A stretch of DNA of 64,000 bases from Azolla caroliniana. Taxonomy: Eukaryota > Polypodiophyta. Below are positions 25,693 through 36,460 of this stretch, piece by piece (position 1 is the first letter of the stretch; each line of letters opens with the position of its first letter). The stretch is from the NCBI GenBank assembly GCA_043228905.1, contig JBHGNT010000008.1:13082001-13146000 (forward strand). The letters are read 5' to 3'. A program made the translations under genes and the position numbers. The notes below the pieces were generated by a model that did no database searches, was not told the DNA's origin, and was given only the letters and a program-made list of their open reading frames with translations.

Positions 25693-28600
25693 TTAAAGAC
25701 GACGAGTGGAACGAGTCGGTGCTGATTGCGGACCGAGTTTGTCCGGATACTTTCGGTGGAAATCAGCAAGTAGATCCTGAGCATTGACAACATGCTCGAC
25801 GGGTTCCCAAGTGCGTTCGCTCGGACTATAACCAAGCCAATCGACCAAATAATAAAGTTTGTTGCGAATAAGTTTGGAATCGAGGATGGCAGCAACTTCA
25901 TACTCCGGGCCGACGTCCAACTCGAGCGGGGGCGGTGGTGGTGTAACACGATCGGGAATGGTGTTGGCTTTATAAGGTTCAAGAAGAGAACAATGGAAAA
26001 CTGGATGTATCTGAAGCTGCGGAGGGAGATCAAGGCGGAATGTGACATCATTAACCTTACCCGTAATACGGAAAGGACCGAGTCGTCGATAATCCAACTT
26101 GTCACACGGTCGAGTAGTCTTGATGTGACAACGTAAGAGCCATACTTGATCTCCGATGGCAAAAGAGGAGGGAAGCCGATGACGATCCGCCTAAGACTTT
26201 TGTGTCTGTTGAGCATGACGAAGATGAGTCGAGAGATCTGTCTGGATCTTGCGTAGTCTCTCCAAATGATCCCCAGCACGAGGATTGGTAGGTAGTTCCG
26301 GGGTGTCGATCACCGAACAACGAGGATGAGAACCGGTATAAGCGTAGAATGGGGAGACTCGAGTCGAGGAGTGAACAACATTATTATACGCAAACTCCGC
26401 AAAGTGGAGAATCTCGGCCCAATCGTCCTGTTGATAACTCAGGAAACACCGGAGATATTGCTCCAGCGTTTGGTTTGTTCGTTCCGCCTGCCCATCGGTC
26501 TGAGGATGGTAGCCGGAGGAGAGGTTGCAAGAGACCTTGAGCATCTTGAAGAGATGCTGCCAAAATTTGGAGACAAATTGCGGTCCTCGGTCACTGATGA
26601 TACTGTCTGGGAGGCCATGATGCCGAAATACCTCACGTATGACTAGGGCGGCGGTTTCCTCGCTAGTGATGGCCTTAGTACACGGAACGAAATGTGCCAT
26701 CTTCGTATATCGATCGACAACGGTTAAGATAGCATCGAACCCCTGCGAGACCGGTAGATCTGTGATAAAATCAAGACAAATAGACTGCCACGGCTTACTT
26801 GGAATCGGTAAGGGTTCCAACAAGCCATATGGATGGTGTCGTGTTCTCGGCAGCAAGCATCACAGGTCCGAACGTAGTCGTCAACAAAACGGCGCATGTG
26901 GGGCCACCAAAAAGATCGCTGCACTAGCTCCAACGTCTTAGTACTACCGAAATGTCCCGCTGTATGGGTGTCGTGACAATGCTGGACGATTTGAAGGCGA
27001 CAGGAGCAATCGGGGACATATATGCGCTTTTTAAAGAATAACAAACCATTATGATATTCGAATTGTCGGTAGTCAATACCTGGTTGTTGAGACTGAGAAC
27101 AGGATGGCCGAGAAGTATCAATGTGCGCCAGGATGTCTTGACCAAAGCTATCTGTCTTCAAGTTTGCACGTATGTCATCGGTAATCCGTGAATCCATCGG
27201 GGTGTGAAAAATCCGTGTCGTGTGCAATCGTGTTGGTCCCAAGATTACTTGCTTTTGATTATCAAATGTTGGATCACCAGGACGAGGTGCAAGATACGAA
27301 CGCCGTGATAGTGCGTCTGCTTTTCCTTGCTGCTTCCCCGGTCGATATGTGATTTTGAAGTCGAAATGCGTGAGGAATTGCGCCCATCGAGCTTGTCGTC
27401 GATTTAGTACGCGAGCATTCTGGAAATAAGCAAGATTTTTATGATCACTAAAGACAATGACCTGATGTGGAGAGCCCTCTAAGAAATGCCGCCATTGCAC
27501 AAATGAATCCATGATGGCTAATAACTCCTTGTCATGTATTTCGTAGTTGATTTCTGCGACATCGAATTTGCGCGAATGGAAAGCCACCGGATGCAACTCT
27601 TCTTTATCTCCTTGTTGAGAAAGGATGCTACCGAGAGCGAAATCTGAAGCGTCGGCCTCCATGGCGAATGGTTTGCTGGTATCCACATGAGCTAGAATCG
27701 ATGCTGATGTAAAGGCTTTCTTAAGATGCCGAAAAGCCATATCTGCTTCAATGGACCAAAGAAATGCTTGGCCCTTCTTCGTAAGTTGTGTGAGGGTTAA
27801 AATAATCTTCGAGTAATCCTGTATAAACTTACGGTAGAAGTTAGAAAAACCTAGAAAACATTGTACATCTCGTACCGACCGTGGAATTTGCCACTCTAGT
27901 ACAGTTTGGACTTTAGCTGGATCCATGGCGATGCCCTTTGAGGAGATGACGTAGCCTAGAAATTCCACTTGCTTGCAGTCAAAGCTACATTTTTCTAGCT
28001 TGGCATAAAGACCATTCTCGCGGAGTCATTTTAGTACTAATAGTACATGAGAATCGTGCTCTTGCTGGGTCTTCGAATAAATCAATAGATCATCTAGATA
28101 GATGATCAAACAGATATCCAAGAGGTCTATGAATATATCATTTGCCATGTGTTGGAAGATTGCAGGTGCATTGGTTAAGCTGAACGGCATAACAGTATAC
28201 TCGAAATGCCCATATCGCGTGCGAAAGGCGGTCTTCCATTCATCTCCCGGTCGGATCCGCACGAGGTTATACGCTCCTCGTAGATCGATTTTGGTAAAAA
28301 ACTTGGCACCATTAACTCGCTCCAAAAGACTTGATATAAGAGGAAGTGCATACCTATTCCGGATGGTGACCTTATTCAATCCGTGGTAATCAACGACGAG
28401 ATGAAGTGAGCCATCTTTCTTCTTGACAAAGAAGATGGGTGCACCGGCCGGAGATTTCGAATGACGGATGAATCCGCTTGCCAAGTTCTCCTCTATGTAG
28501 GCTCGAAGGACTTCTAACTCGGTGGGTGACAAGTTGTAAATTGGTCCCCATGGTGGCTCGGTCCCTGGTTGTAAATCGATGGGACAGTCATAGGGACGAT

Positions 28601-29117
28601 GATGAGGAAGGGTACCGGCTTTTACCTTGTCAAATACATCGGCATAAGGATGATATTTTGCCGGAAGTTGTACTAAGGAGTCCTTCTTCATAGTGCTGGA
28701 AGGATGTACTGATATTGCAAATAGGAACATTGCCTCCTTGTGTCCTTCTTCGCGTAATTGATGGAGTGAAATGGTCGAAACTCGGTGAGTAGATTCTTGG
28801 GGTGGTCGATATCGGACTTCTCTTGTTCTCCAATCTATGGCTGGATTATGTAGTTCAAACCAAGGTAATCCTAGGACAATGGGATGCTCTGGACTACTAA
28901 TTATATTAAATGATATTACACACACAAAACTACCTAGGACAACTTGAATGGGTTCTGATTCTTCTACAATATTCCCGGAAGCAATGGGACGACCATCAAT
29001 GACTACTACAGATGGCACGTCGTCGTTGCTTTTCTTCTTCCGATAACGGGCCGCGTCGACGCATGGTGTCGATCTCCATCGGTGTCGGAATATTGGCTTG
29101 AGGTACATCGCGTGCAA
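25693..29117 (-). pseudogene. Gypsy-1 pol (RT, RNase H, integrase, chromodomain), broken
   Basis: From right to left: a protease remnant lacking the DSGA motif (29117-28780); RT with PIFFVKKKDGSLHLVVDY and LIIYLDDLLIYS (to 28026); an in-frame TGA at 28026-28028, where Gypsy-2 has CGA; then, in the same frame, MEFLGYVISSKGIAMDP, RNase H (MEADASDFALGSILSQQG) and the integrase zinc finger (HDTHTAGHFGSTKT, CDAC) down to about 26850. After a frameshift comes the integrase core (LDFITDLPVS, SDRGPQF, NGL-type block GQAERTNQTLEQYLRCF). A last frame (26097-25693) has a chromodomain: EYEVAAILDSKL, YYLVDWLGYSPSERTWEP. The chromodomain aromatic residues are kept. Not translatable as one protein. Confidence 0.88.
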
Positions 29118-29214
29118 ACGGTTTAGCCGTGACTGAGGCGTATGTGGGTTCCGGTCGAGAGCGTGGTATTTGTAACTGACGTTCTGAACGCCGTTCGAAA
29201 AGGCGGTTGTCGCA

Positions 29215-29928
29215 TCAGACCGCTCGACTGATTGCCTCCGTAAGAGACTTTGGTTCCTCGGGGAAGGTTAAAAGCAAGTCTTTGACATTGTTGCGCAAGC
29301 CGTAGAGAAACTCCTCCATGAGGGCCTGATCGTCCCAGGGGATATTTGAGGCGAGTAGACGGAAATCTGCCGCGTAGGCCGAGGCTGGACGATCGCCTTG
29401 ACACAATCTTCGGATCTTGTTGATCGCCATCCTGATGCTGTCGGTATCTCCAAAGCAGGCTTTAAACTCACCAATAAAAGCTTCAAAGTTATTAAGCAAG
29501 GGTGATTGTTTTTCTAGAAGTGGAGCGAACCATGCCAAGGCTGAGCCGCTAAGTAACGTGCCTATTAGGCCGACTCGAGATGCATCAGTGGGATATCGGG
29601 AAGGATGCATCTGGATGACTAAGCGTACCTGATTAAGGAATCCCCGGAATTGCGATCGTGTTCCATCAAATTTCACAGGAAGTCCAATCTTGGGCTCTTT
29701 ATGAAATCCTTGGGGACTTGATCCTTGTTGTTGCAACACCGCTTCGAGTTGTTGTACCCGTAACGCTAACTCACCATGTTGTTGTTGCGTTTGTTGTTTT
29801 TCGAGAGCGATTTGTTGCAGATCCCCTATCAATCGTTGGTTTTCTTGTTCCAGGGCAACAAACTTTTCTTTTAGGCACTGTAACTCGGAGAAAACGGATT
29901 GATATTCTTGGGCACTAATAGTAGCCAT
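29215..29928 (-). pseudogene. Gypsy-1 Gag (C-terminus lost)
   Basis: A 237-residue reading with an N-terminal coiled coil rich in Gln/Glu (residues about 10-75) and a capsid-like region: FDGTRSQFRGFLNQVRLV, YPTDASRVGLIGTLLSGSAL, FGDTDSIRMAINKIRRLCQG, YAADFRLLASNIPW, EEFLYGLRNNVKDLLL. This is the retrotransposon gag domain as found in the Tf1/sushi type. It stops at a frameshift where Gypsy-2 continues with CDNRLFERRSER and a zinc knuckle. The start ATG is preceded by a purine-rich leader of about 50 nt from the 5' LTR. Confidence 0.85.
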
Positions 29929-29960
29929 AGTATAGGGAAAAGGGTAGGAGGAAAAGAAGG

Positions 29961-29977
29961 AGAAATTTGGTTCAAAC
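29961..29977 (-). promoter_or_regulatory. Gypsy-1 putative self-priming site
   Basis: The sense strand next to the 5' LTR reads GTTTGAACCAAATTTC, which does not match a common tRNA 3' end. TTGAACCAA here is complementary over nine contiguous nt to TTGGTTCAA in the LTR (plus-strand 30174-30182), about 32 nt downstream of the LTR TATAAAAG. The Gypsy-2 version is longer (13 nt). Confidence 0.6.
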
Positions 29978-30401
29978 TGTTAGGAATAGTACTAAAACAG
30001 AGATGGAATTAGTACTAACAAGAGAAGTACTATTAGTACAAAGAAGACGGGACTGCGTGAGATTCCCGAGAGAGGAAGTGAGAAGAGGAGAGAGAGAGAG
30101 AAAGATAATGATAGCAGCTAATATATTATGTGAAAAGATAAGTACAAAGCGGCTAAGAGGCTTAAGACTGGTGTTGAACCAATTTGGTTCAATATAATGT
30201 CTAGTGCCTTCTTTTATAGTGTTTTCAGGAGTAATCCTGAAACTTCTAGAATGTTCCAGAGAAATCTGGAATATACATTACTTTCTTATAATAAAACATA
30301 AATGAAAATAATATCCTATGAATTACAATAGATGGTGTGATGGTAAGAGCTCGACCCATATACCATAAGGTAATGGGTTCGAGTCTTGCCATATCATGAC
30401 A
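29978..30401 (-). repeat. 5' LTR of Gypsy-1
   Basis: TGTTAGG...CATGACA, 424 bp, with about six differences from the left LTR. The sense-strand TATA box CTATAAAAGAAGG lies on plus positions near 30210-30220. A tRNA-like module lies at 30331-30392 on the plus strand. Confidence 0.93.
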
Positions 30402-30977
30402 ATGACCTCAGGATCTTCTTCGTCCGTCTAACTGTTACAAAGTTACTAACTCTTACACTCTCACTCTCTCTTCCTTTCACAGTTATAGAGGCAACTACCT
30501 TCTCAATAACTTATTACAACTATATTGATCCTCACCTTAAAGTTTGCCCTAGTTGTATTTATACATATACAATTGTCTGGCTATTTACATACATAGCCCA
30601 CAAGGGGCACATTTAGGATATTTACATATATGGTCTCCTGATTTTGGTTTCAGTTTTTCATCTCGTGCTCGGCTGAAATACTTATTTACTCCATCTGACT
30701 CAGTTTTGTTCTCTTCCCATCCATAGGGACTTGTTTCCCAACAAACTCCCCCTTCACTCCGGCATGGGGTACTTATCCAATCCAACTCTTTGTCGGCACG
30801 AATTCAGCTTCTTAGTGACAACACCTTCGTCAACTTGTTTGACCAATTGTCGTTCGTGTGGATCTTTACCAAGCTAAAATCCTTTTCTTCTACTCGCTCT
30901 CAGAGCCAATGGTATCTTCTTTGGATGTGCTTGGTCCTCGAATGGTAGGTGGCATTTTTCACAAGGTGGATGGCACT

Positions 30978-31497
30978 CTAGTTATCACAATGGAGTCGGA
31001 ATTCCTCTTGTCGAATTCCCAACTCTCCGATGAACTCCCTCATCCAAATCACTTCCTTGCCGGCTTCTGTTGCGGCCATATACTCGGCTTCCGTGGTCGA
31101 CAACGCCACGACCTTCTGCAGCATCGACTGCCACGAGACAACTCCCCTTGCACATGTCATTACGTATCCGGACGTGGATCGGCTGGTATCCACATTAACC
31201 GACATGTCTGAATCTGTATAACCTTCCAATGTGGGGCTACTAGAGCCGAATCGAAGACACACATTCGAGATGCCTCTCAGGTACCGAAGTATCCATTTAA
31301 CTGCAACCCAATGCTCTCTTCCAGGATTGCTCATATATCGGCTAACCACTCCGACTACATATGTGATGCCCGGCCTTGTACACACCATTGCGTACATCAG
31401 GCTTCCGACTATCGAGGCATAAAGGACTTTTGACATCTCGGCCTTGTCGGTTTTCGATTTCAGACATTGACTTCCGCTCAGGTTATAGTTTGTTGGC
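30978..31497 (-). pseudogene. Copia-5 RNase H fragment
   Basis: The minus strand encodes LPTNYNLSGSQ, then VLYASIVGSLMYAMVCTRP, YVVGVVSRYMSNPGREHW, DSDMSVNVDTSRSTSGYVM and ALSTTEAEYMAATEAGKEVIWM, ending HCDN. It matches Copia-3 almost block by block. The N-terminal side is cut at about 31497. The C-terminal side (DSQSAIHLAKNA...) continues only in shifted frames toward the LTR. Confidence 0.83.
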
Positions 31498-31609
31498 AGT
31501 TAGAAGAAGAAGCCAAGAGGAAAGCTCGTGCAATGCATGTACGAGTGGTTGGTTGGGCTGAGAAAGGAAGCCCACAAGAAGATGCCACGAATCTTGGAAC
31601 AAAGATTGG
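31498..31609 (+). pseudogene. LINE ORF1 fragment
   Basis: The plus strand encodes LEEEAKRKARAMHVRVVGW then AEKGSPQEDATNLGTKIG. This aligns with LINE-2 ORF1 (LEEEKMRQARRLNVRVTRL, KEGASPNEDAQTPGKMLG), the start of its RNA-binding region. Only about 37 residues remain; the right side is cut by the LTR at 31610. A third copy of the same LINE family in the window. Confidence 0.7.
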
Positions 31610-32121
31610 TGTTGTACATTTTAGGGTTAGGGTTAATGGTAATGATATTGGTGATGGAGATGGTGTGTTTGATGAGGATGATGAGCATTATGGGATTGAT
31701 GGTGAGAGAGACGACAAGCATTGAGTAGCATTGTGGGGTGGGGGTGGTGCCTAGAATGGCTCCACCCCCCTCCCAAGGGGGTTCAACGTTAAGGGGAGGG
31801 AAGAGAGAGAGGGAGAGAGAGATGACAAGAGAGAGATTGAGAGAGAAATGGTTATTGTTGTATTCATTCATTCCCCATAAGGGGTTAAATAGGTACAAAA
31901 GGGAGTAGATACATAGGGGTGTAAGCCCCCTCAAGCATTCATACTGGACACTCACTCACACCTCCTCATATCCATCCACATGCACACATGTGTGCATGTG
32001 TTCACATACGTATAGACTCACAATTACATTTATGCCCCCTACACATACACGACAACATCATGATAACATTCGACTCTCGCTCATCACACTTGACTCTCCG
32101 TACATCTCGTACGGGGTAACA
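31610..32121 (-). repeat. Left LTR of the LARD-like element
   Basis: 512 bp. It contains two telomere-like GGGTTA units near the left end, a GAGAG-rich tract and an inverted ACACATGTGTG block. Confidence 0.85.
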
Positions 32122-34435
32122 CAATATGGCACACTCCTGGGAGAGTGCCTTGCATGTCGATCCCACATGCCTTGATGATGATATTTCTTCGACCGGAACT
32201 TCCATCGGTCCTTTCAACGATCGACTCCCTCGATCGGAGTGCTTGACTCAAACATCTTTGTCGGTCAACAAATATTTCGCGACACAAACATTCTCGTTCT
32301 GTCGGCTTACGAACTTCGTCATGGGTCCAAAATCATGTCGTGTAAATGTATGTTCTTCCTTTGTTTTGAGTATGTGTGAGTAGTCTTGGGGATTTTAAAA
32401 ATTTTGGTGGTGCCCTCTTGTTTTTTAAAATTTTGATATGTACCCTTATGTTGATGAAAATTTCTTGTTACGTCCTCATAATTTAAAAAAAAAAAATGTT
32501 CTATACCCCTACGTAATTGAAATTCTCACATATATCCTTAGCATATGCCCCTTATCATCTCTTTTTCCCCTCTTCTTCTTCTTTCTACATTTCATCATTC
32601 CTTTTTTCTGTTTTGCCTCTCCCGCTCTTTTCTTTGTCTGTCCATCTTTTTCCTGTCTTTCTCTTCTTTCTCTTCATGTTTGCAGATCTTGTCTTGTCTG
32701 TGTCAGTTTTTGCTTCTCTCTCTTCTGCGTCCTTCTCTTTCACGATCCCTTCTCCTTCTCCTTCTTCTTCTTGCTTTGTTCTGCATTTTCTCTTCTCTCT
32801 TCTTCTTTGTCTTGCTTCGTTTGCTTTTGTTGCCGCCACTGCTTCCATTGTCTGGTGCCATTTGCTATCCATCTCTCCGTTCGTCCATGCCTTGTCGCTG
32901 TTGGTCGCCATAGTCACTATCTTTGTTGGCCCTGTCTGGCCGGTCTCTAATCATCACCTATTCAGCCACTACTCCGGTGTTGGTTGTCTGGCCGTCGCAA
33001 GTTCGGCCACTCTGATGACTGTTCGGCTATTCCGGCCGTTGTCCGGCCATTCTAGCCGTCTCCATTCCAACCATCATCGCCTTTGTTTGTCGCTATCCGG
33101 TGCCTGTTCATAGGTTGTCGTCTCTATCTCCAACACTTTCTGTTGTCCACGTCTGGCTGTCTCTAACTGTTTTATCGGCTACCCATTGTTCGACCCATCT
33201 GGCCGTCGGTTTCACTCGTTGTCATGTGTCTGTTCGTCCCTTCGTTTCAGCGTCATCTCTGATTCGGCCGTCGATTGTTCAGCCGCCGCCATCGCACAGG
33301 CCGGTATTCAGCCATCCTTTTGCCTTTCCGGCCCTTCTGGTCAGTCCTTTGGTTGCTTCCGGCCATCTCCGTAGGTGTCTCTCTCTTCATTTTCCCTTGT
33401 CCAGCGGTCTCTTTCCACTGTTCGACCCTCGGTTTGGCCGCCGCTTGCCGACCTCTCCGGCCTTTTCCGTCTATGCCTCGGTCGATGTCAAGCTACCACT
33501 CCGTTGCGGACTCCATCACTGTCTCTGTTGGTTTCCGTCCATTCGAGTCCACGTCTATGTCTCTGGCTCCCTTGTGGGTTTCCGCATCACGTTGTCTCGT
33601 CTGACTTCTCTGTTTCTGGCTACGTTGTGTCGGTGTCTTTGTCTCCGTCTGGGTTTGCTAGTCGCCTCTGTCGTTGTCTGTCGACCGCCCATTTCGTCTG
33701 ACCGTTTGTCTGATCTGGTCCGGTCCTTCGTCTTTCTGGTTGTGTCTGTCTGGCTGGCCGTGTCCTTCCGGAACTTTGTCTCTGGTTCCGCCATTCTGCA
33801 TTGCCCATGGTCTTTGTGTGGCATCTCTGTCGCAGTCGACATCCATGTCTCTGTTTGTCCGGTGGTCTTCTTCTCTGTTAGGTGTCTCCGACCGTGTCTT
33901 TCCTGTGCTGTTGGTTTCTCTGGTTGTCGATGTCTGGTTTGCGTTTGCATCTCTTCTCTGACTTCTATGGTCCTTCGGTGTTAACCAACTCTGGTTCTTG
34001 TTCTGATTCCGGTTCCGACTCTCTCTACGTTGTTTCTTCTGGAACCATTGCCCGTGCATTCTCACCACATCCTGCCGGTCTCCGCTCCACACACTGCGAC
34101 TTTCTCTGCAGCCTCCTGGTGGGCTTCTCTTTCCGGTCGTGTTGGCACTGGTTCCCTCTGCGTTGCTGTTTGTCCAGCCGTGCATCTTGCACCACGCTTT
34201 TGAGAACACGCACATTGTCGCTAACCACTTTCAGAAACACGCACATGGGCAATAATCGCAACCTCGCACAAATATTGTTGTCATTCATGCATTCCTCCAT
34301 AGACTTCTTCCAACAACTTCACCATCATTTTCGCGTTTCGCCATTTCTTGCACTTAGTTGCTATGGCTTGCACATCCGCGTATCATTCTTCGACTTCGTC
34401 TCCAAAGTGGGGTTGCCTTAGTGGTCGCCAAAAGG
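32122..34435. other. Interior of the LARD-like element, no recognisable gene
   Basis: About 2.3 kb. The first 400 bp are AT-rich with a poly(A) run near 32487; the rest is strongly pyrimidine-rich on the plus strand, built of TCTG, GTCTCT and CCGTC-like words. Long open frames occur on both strands (for example 33100-33984 plus, 34215-33658 minus), but they are compositionally biased and show no domain I recognise. Confidence 0.6.
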
Positions 34436-34948
34436 TGTTGTACGTTTTAGGGTTAGGGTTAATGGTAATGATATTGGTGATGGAGATGGTGTGTTTGATG
34501 AGGATGATGAGCGTTATGGGATTGATGGTGAGAGAGACGACAAGCATTGAGTAGCATTGTGGGGTGGGGGGTGGTGCCTAGAATGGCTCCAACCCCCTCC
34601 CAAGGGGGTTCAACGTTAAGGGGAGGGAAGAGAGAGAGGGAGAGAGAGATGACAAGAGAGAGATTGAGAGAGAAATGGTTATTGTTGTATTCATTCATTC
34701 CCCATAAGGGGTTAAATAGGTACAAAAGGGGGTAGATACATAGGGGTGTAAGCCCCCTCAAGCATTCATACTGGACACTCACTCACACCTCCTCGTATCC
34801 ATCCACATGCACACACGTGTGCATGTGTTCACATATGTATAGACTCACAATTACATTTATGCCCCCTACACATACACAACAACATCATGATAACATTCGA
34901 CCCTCGCTCATCACACTTGACTCTCCGTACATCTCGTACGGGGTAACA
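34436..34948 (-). repeat. Right LTR of the LARD-like element
   Basis: 513 bp, near-identical to 31610-32121. The next 23 nt after a short spacer (34952-34974) duplicate an internal segment at 33705-33727. Confidence 0.85.
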
Positions 34949-35523
34949 CTATTTGTCTGATCTGGTCCGGTCCTACTATTTTAAAAGTCGGTCGATGAAA
35001 AGGGGAGAATGGCCATTTTATCCGAACTCGAAGATGATGAAGGGGCGTACGGCCTCACCGAGGATTGGAACGAGGTAGAGAGGGTATGCCAATGACACGA
35101 GGAGATGCGGTCGTCCACAACACGGCCCGCAAGCGACAGTGAAAGGAGGATGGTGAGTGACTACGCATCACCGCCGATGGAGGAAAGCTCACCACGGAAT
35201 GGTTCGGTGGAGCTCGACATCGAAGCCTTGGTACGGGAAGCGTACGAGATCGTGAAGGCACAAATCGAAGCCGAAGAAGGGTCTACTATGGAGACGGGCC
35301 GGAGACAATCGGAGGATGCGGAAAAAGAAGCCTCTCTATGCGTCGACGACGGGGCCTATGTGGATATTGACGTGGGAGAGGGTGCGGAGCAAGCGACCCT
35401 CTCGTCTTGCGGTGAATGGACGGCCATGGATGAGGCTGGTGACTACGGAGCGGGGAGCGCCACTTCGAGAGTGGGCGGAGGATTCGGGACACGATGTCCC
35501 GAAACATCAAGTAGGGAGAAGAT

Positions 35524-35868
35524 GAGTGGGGGTGCCGAGACCTTACCCACACCGGTTCTAGAGACTCTGGCATCCGGCCCGAGAGCTGGTGTGAGACCTA
35601 GAGTGAGGGACGGTGGCGGCGGCAAGACGGGCAACCGAAACGAGGAAGAGGAGGAGGCAAGCATAATCGAGGCTTGCATAATCTGGGACGGGGTAGCCAC
35701 GGACAACGACGTCCGGACGGAGGTGGCTACGGACATGACGAACGGTGGTGGTGGAACCTTACCCACACCGGTTCTAGAGACTCCGACGGTCGGCCTAAGA
35801 GCCAGCATGAGACCTAGAGTGACGGACGGTGGTGGCGGCAAGGCGGACGACTGGAACGACGACGAGGA
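35524..35868 (+). repeat. Direct duplication (~130 bp, period 216 bp) in the unidentified ORF
   Basis: Both copies include ACCTTACCCACACCGGTTCT and a GAGACCTAGAGTGA...GGACGGTGG block and keep the reading frame. Confidence 0.85.
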
Positions 35869-36460
35869 AGGTCATAGCGGATGGAGGAGAAATCCCTCGA
35901 CACCGGGGTCGGAGACTTCGGTGGTTGCATACAAACACAAGACTGGAGAGATGGGCAGTGGCCATGAGGATGCGAGGCCCGGAGCGGGCACGTGCGGAAG
36001 GACTGAAAGGGAGGTCGGGAGTGGCAACGAGGAGAGAGTCGGGAACCAACCCGACCGGAAGACGAACCGGTCGGTAATCCGACACAACCGGAAGAAGACG
36101 CGGAAGAAGATTTGAGCGGGGGCCGGTCAACCGGGCCTGAACGGAAGAAGAGCCGGCAAGGCCGGAATTGTTTTGCCAAACCCTTATTGAACGGTTACGA
36201 TTACGGAAGGGAGCCGACCGAACCGGAACATGATCAGTCAAGGCCGAACTGGGGAAGGACTATGCCGGCATGATTGGAGGTCGAGGGATACGGGTCACAA
36301 CACCCGGTGGGAGCCGGTGAGCATGAGAGGGAGGCTAACCGGGCACAACGACTACGGTTCGGTGAAAGATCGGAAACAAGCGGGACCCTCCACAACCATT
36401 CTAGAGACTTCGGCGGTTGCGAATCAACATAAGACCGGAGAGATGATGTGTGGCGGTGAG

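Larger units (their letters stand above)
25258..30401 (-). mobile_element. Gypsy-1: Ty3/gypsy chromovirus, Tf1/sushi-like, defective
   Basis: 424-bp LTRs (25258-25681 and 29978-30401) show about six differences and are flanked by the 5-bp duplication ATGAC (25253-25257 and 30402-30406). Gag, RT, RNase H, integrase and a C-terminal chromodomain follow in Ty3/gypsy order on the minus strand. Relative to Gypsy-2 it has lost the zinc knuckle and the protease active site. Protein motifs are closer in style to the Tf1/sushi and fungal chromoviruses than to common plant chromoviruses. No tRNA-type primer site is seen; a self-complementary one is (separate entry). Confidence 0.92.
25089..30743 (-). 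repeat. 3' LTR of Copia-5, split in two (25089-25257 and 30402-30743)
   Basis: Removing Gypsy-1 and one ATGAC copy restores a continuous LTR of about 506 bp. It shares the ACGTGGAAAACC motif and the AAGTTTGCCCTAGTTGTAT block with the solo LTR at 6433-7103, and more distantly with the Copia-3 LTRs. Confidence 0.8.
25089..31497 (-). mobile_element. Copia-5: 3' LTR and RNase H end of a Copia, split by Gypsy-1
   Basis: Its LTR starts at 25089 (TGTTCGGGTG), is interrupted at 25258 by Gypsy-1 with target duplication ATGAC, and resumes to end CCCAACA at 30743. A polypurine tract (sense AAGGGGGAGTT) and RNase H coding follow on the minus strand. The element is cut at about 31497, where LINE ORF1 sequence begins on the opposite strand. 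The RNase H is closely related to Copia-3. Confidence 0.83.
31610..34948 (-). mobile_element. LARD-like LTR pair with non-coding interior
   Basis: Two direct repeats of 512-513 bp with TGTTGTAC...GGTAACA ends and only a few differences enclose 2.3 kb with no recognisable gag or pol. On the minus strand the sequence next to the right LTR reads CTTTTGGCGACCACTAAGG, similar in style to primer sites of large non-coding gypsy-type elements, which suggests minus orientation. The flanking 5-mers differ (ATTGG versus CTATT), so either an end was rearranged or the two LTRs come from different insertions. Confidence 0.65.

Noticed and set aside
25258-30401. Contamination by fungal DNA as source of the chromoviruses
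   Set aside because: The element sits inside a plant Copia LTR with a perfect target duplication, so it is part of the plant chromosome.
31620-31640. Telomere-like GGGTTAGGGTTA in the LARD LTR
   Set aside because: Only two units, present in both LTRs as part of the repeat.
32438-34421. Several long plus-strand ORFs (up to 294 codons)
   Set aside because: They are Ser/Leu/Phe/Val-rich readings of a pyrimidine-biased tract, overlap in several frames and show no domain; kept only as composition of the LARD-like interior.
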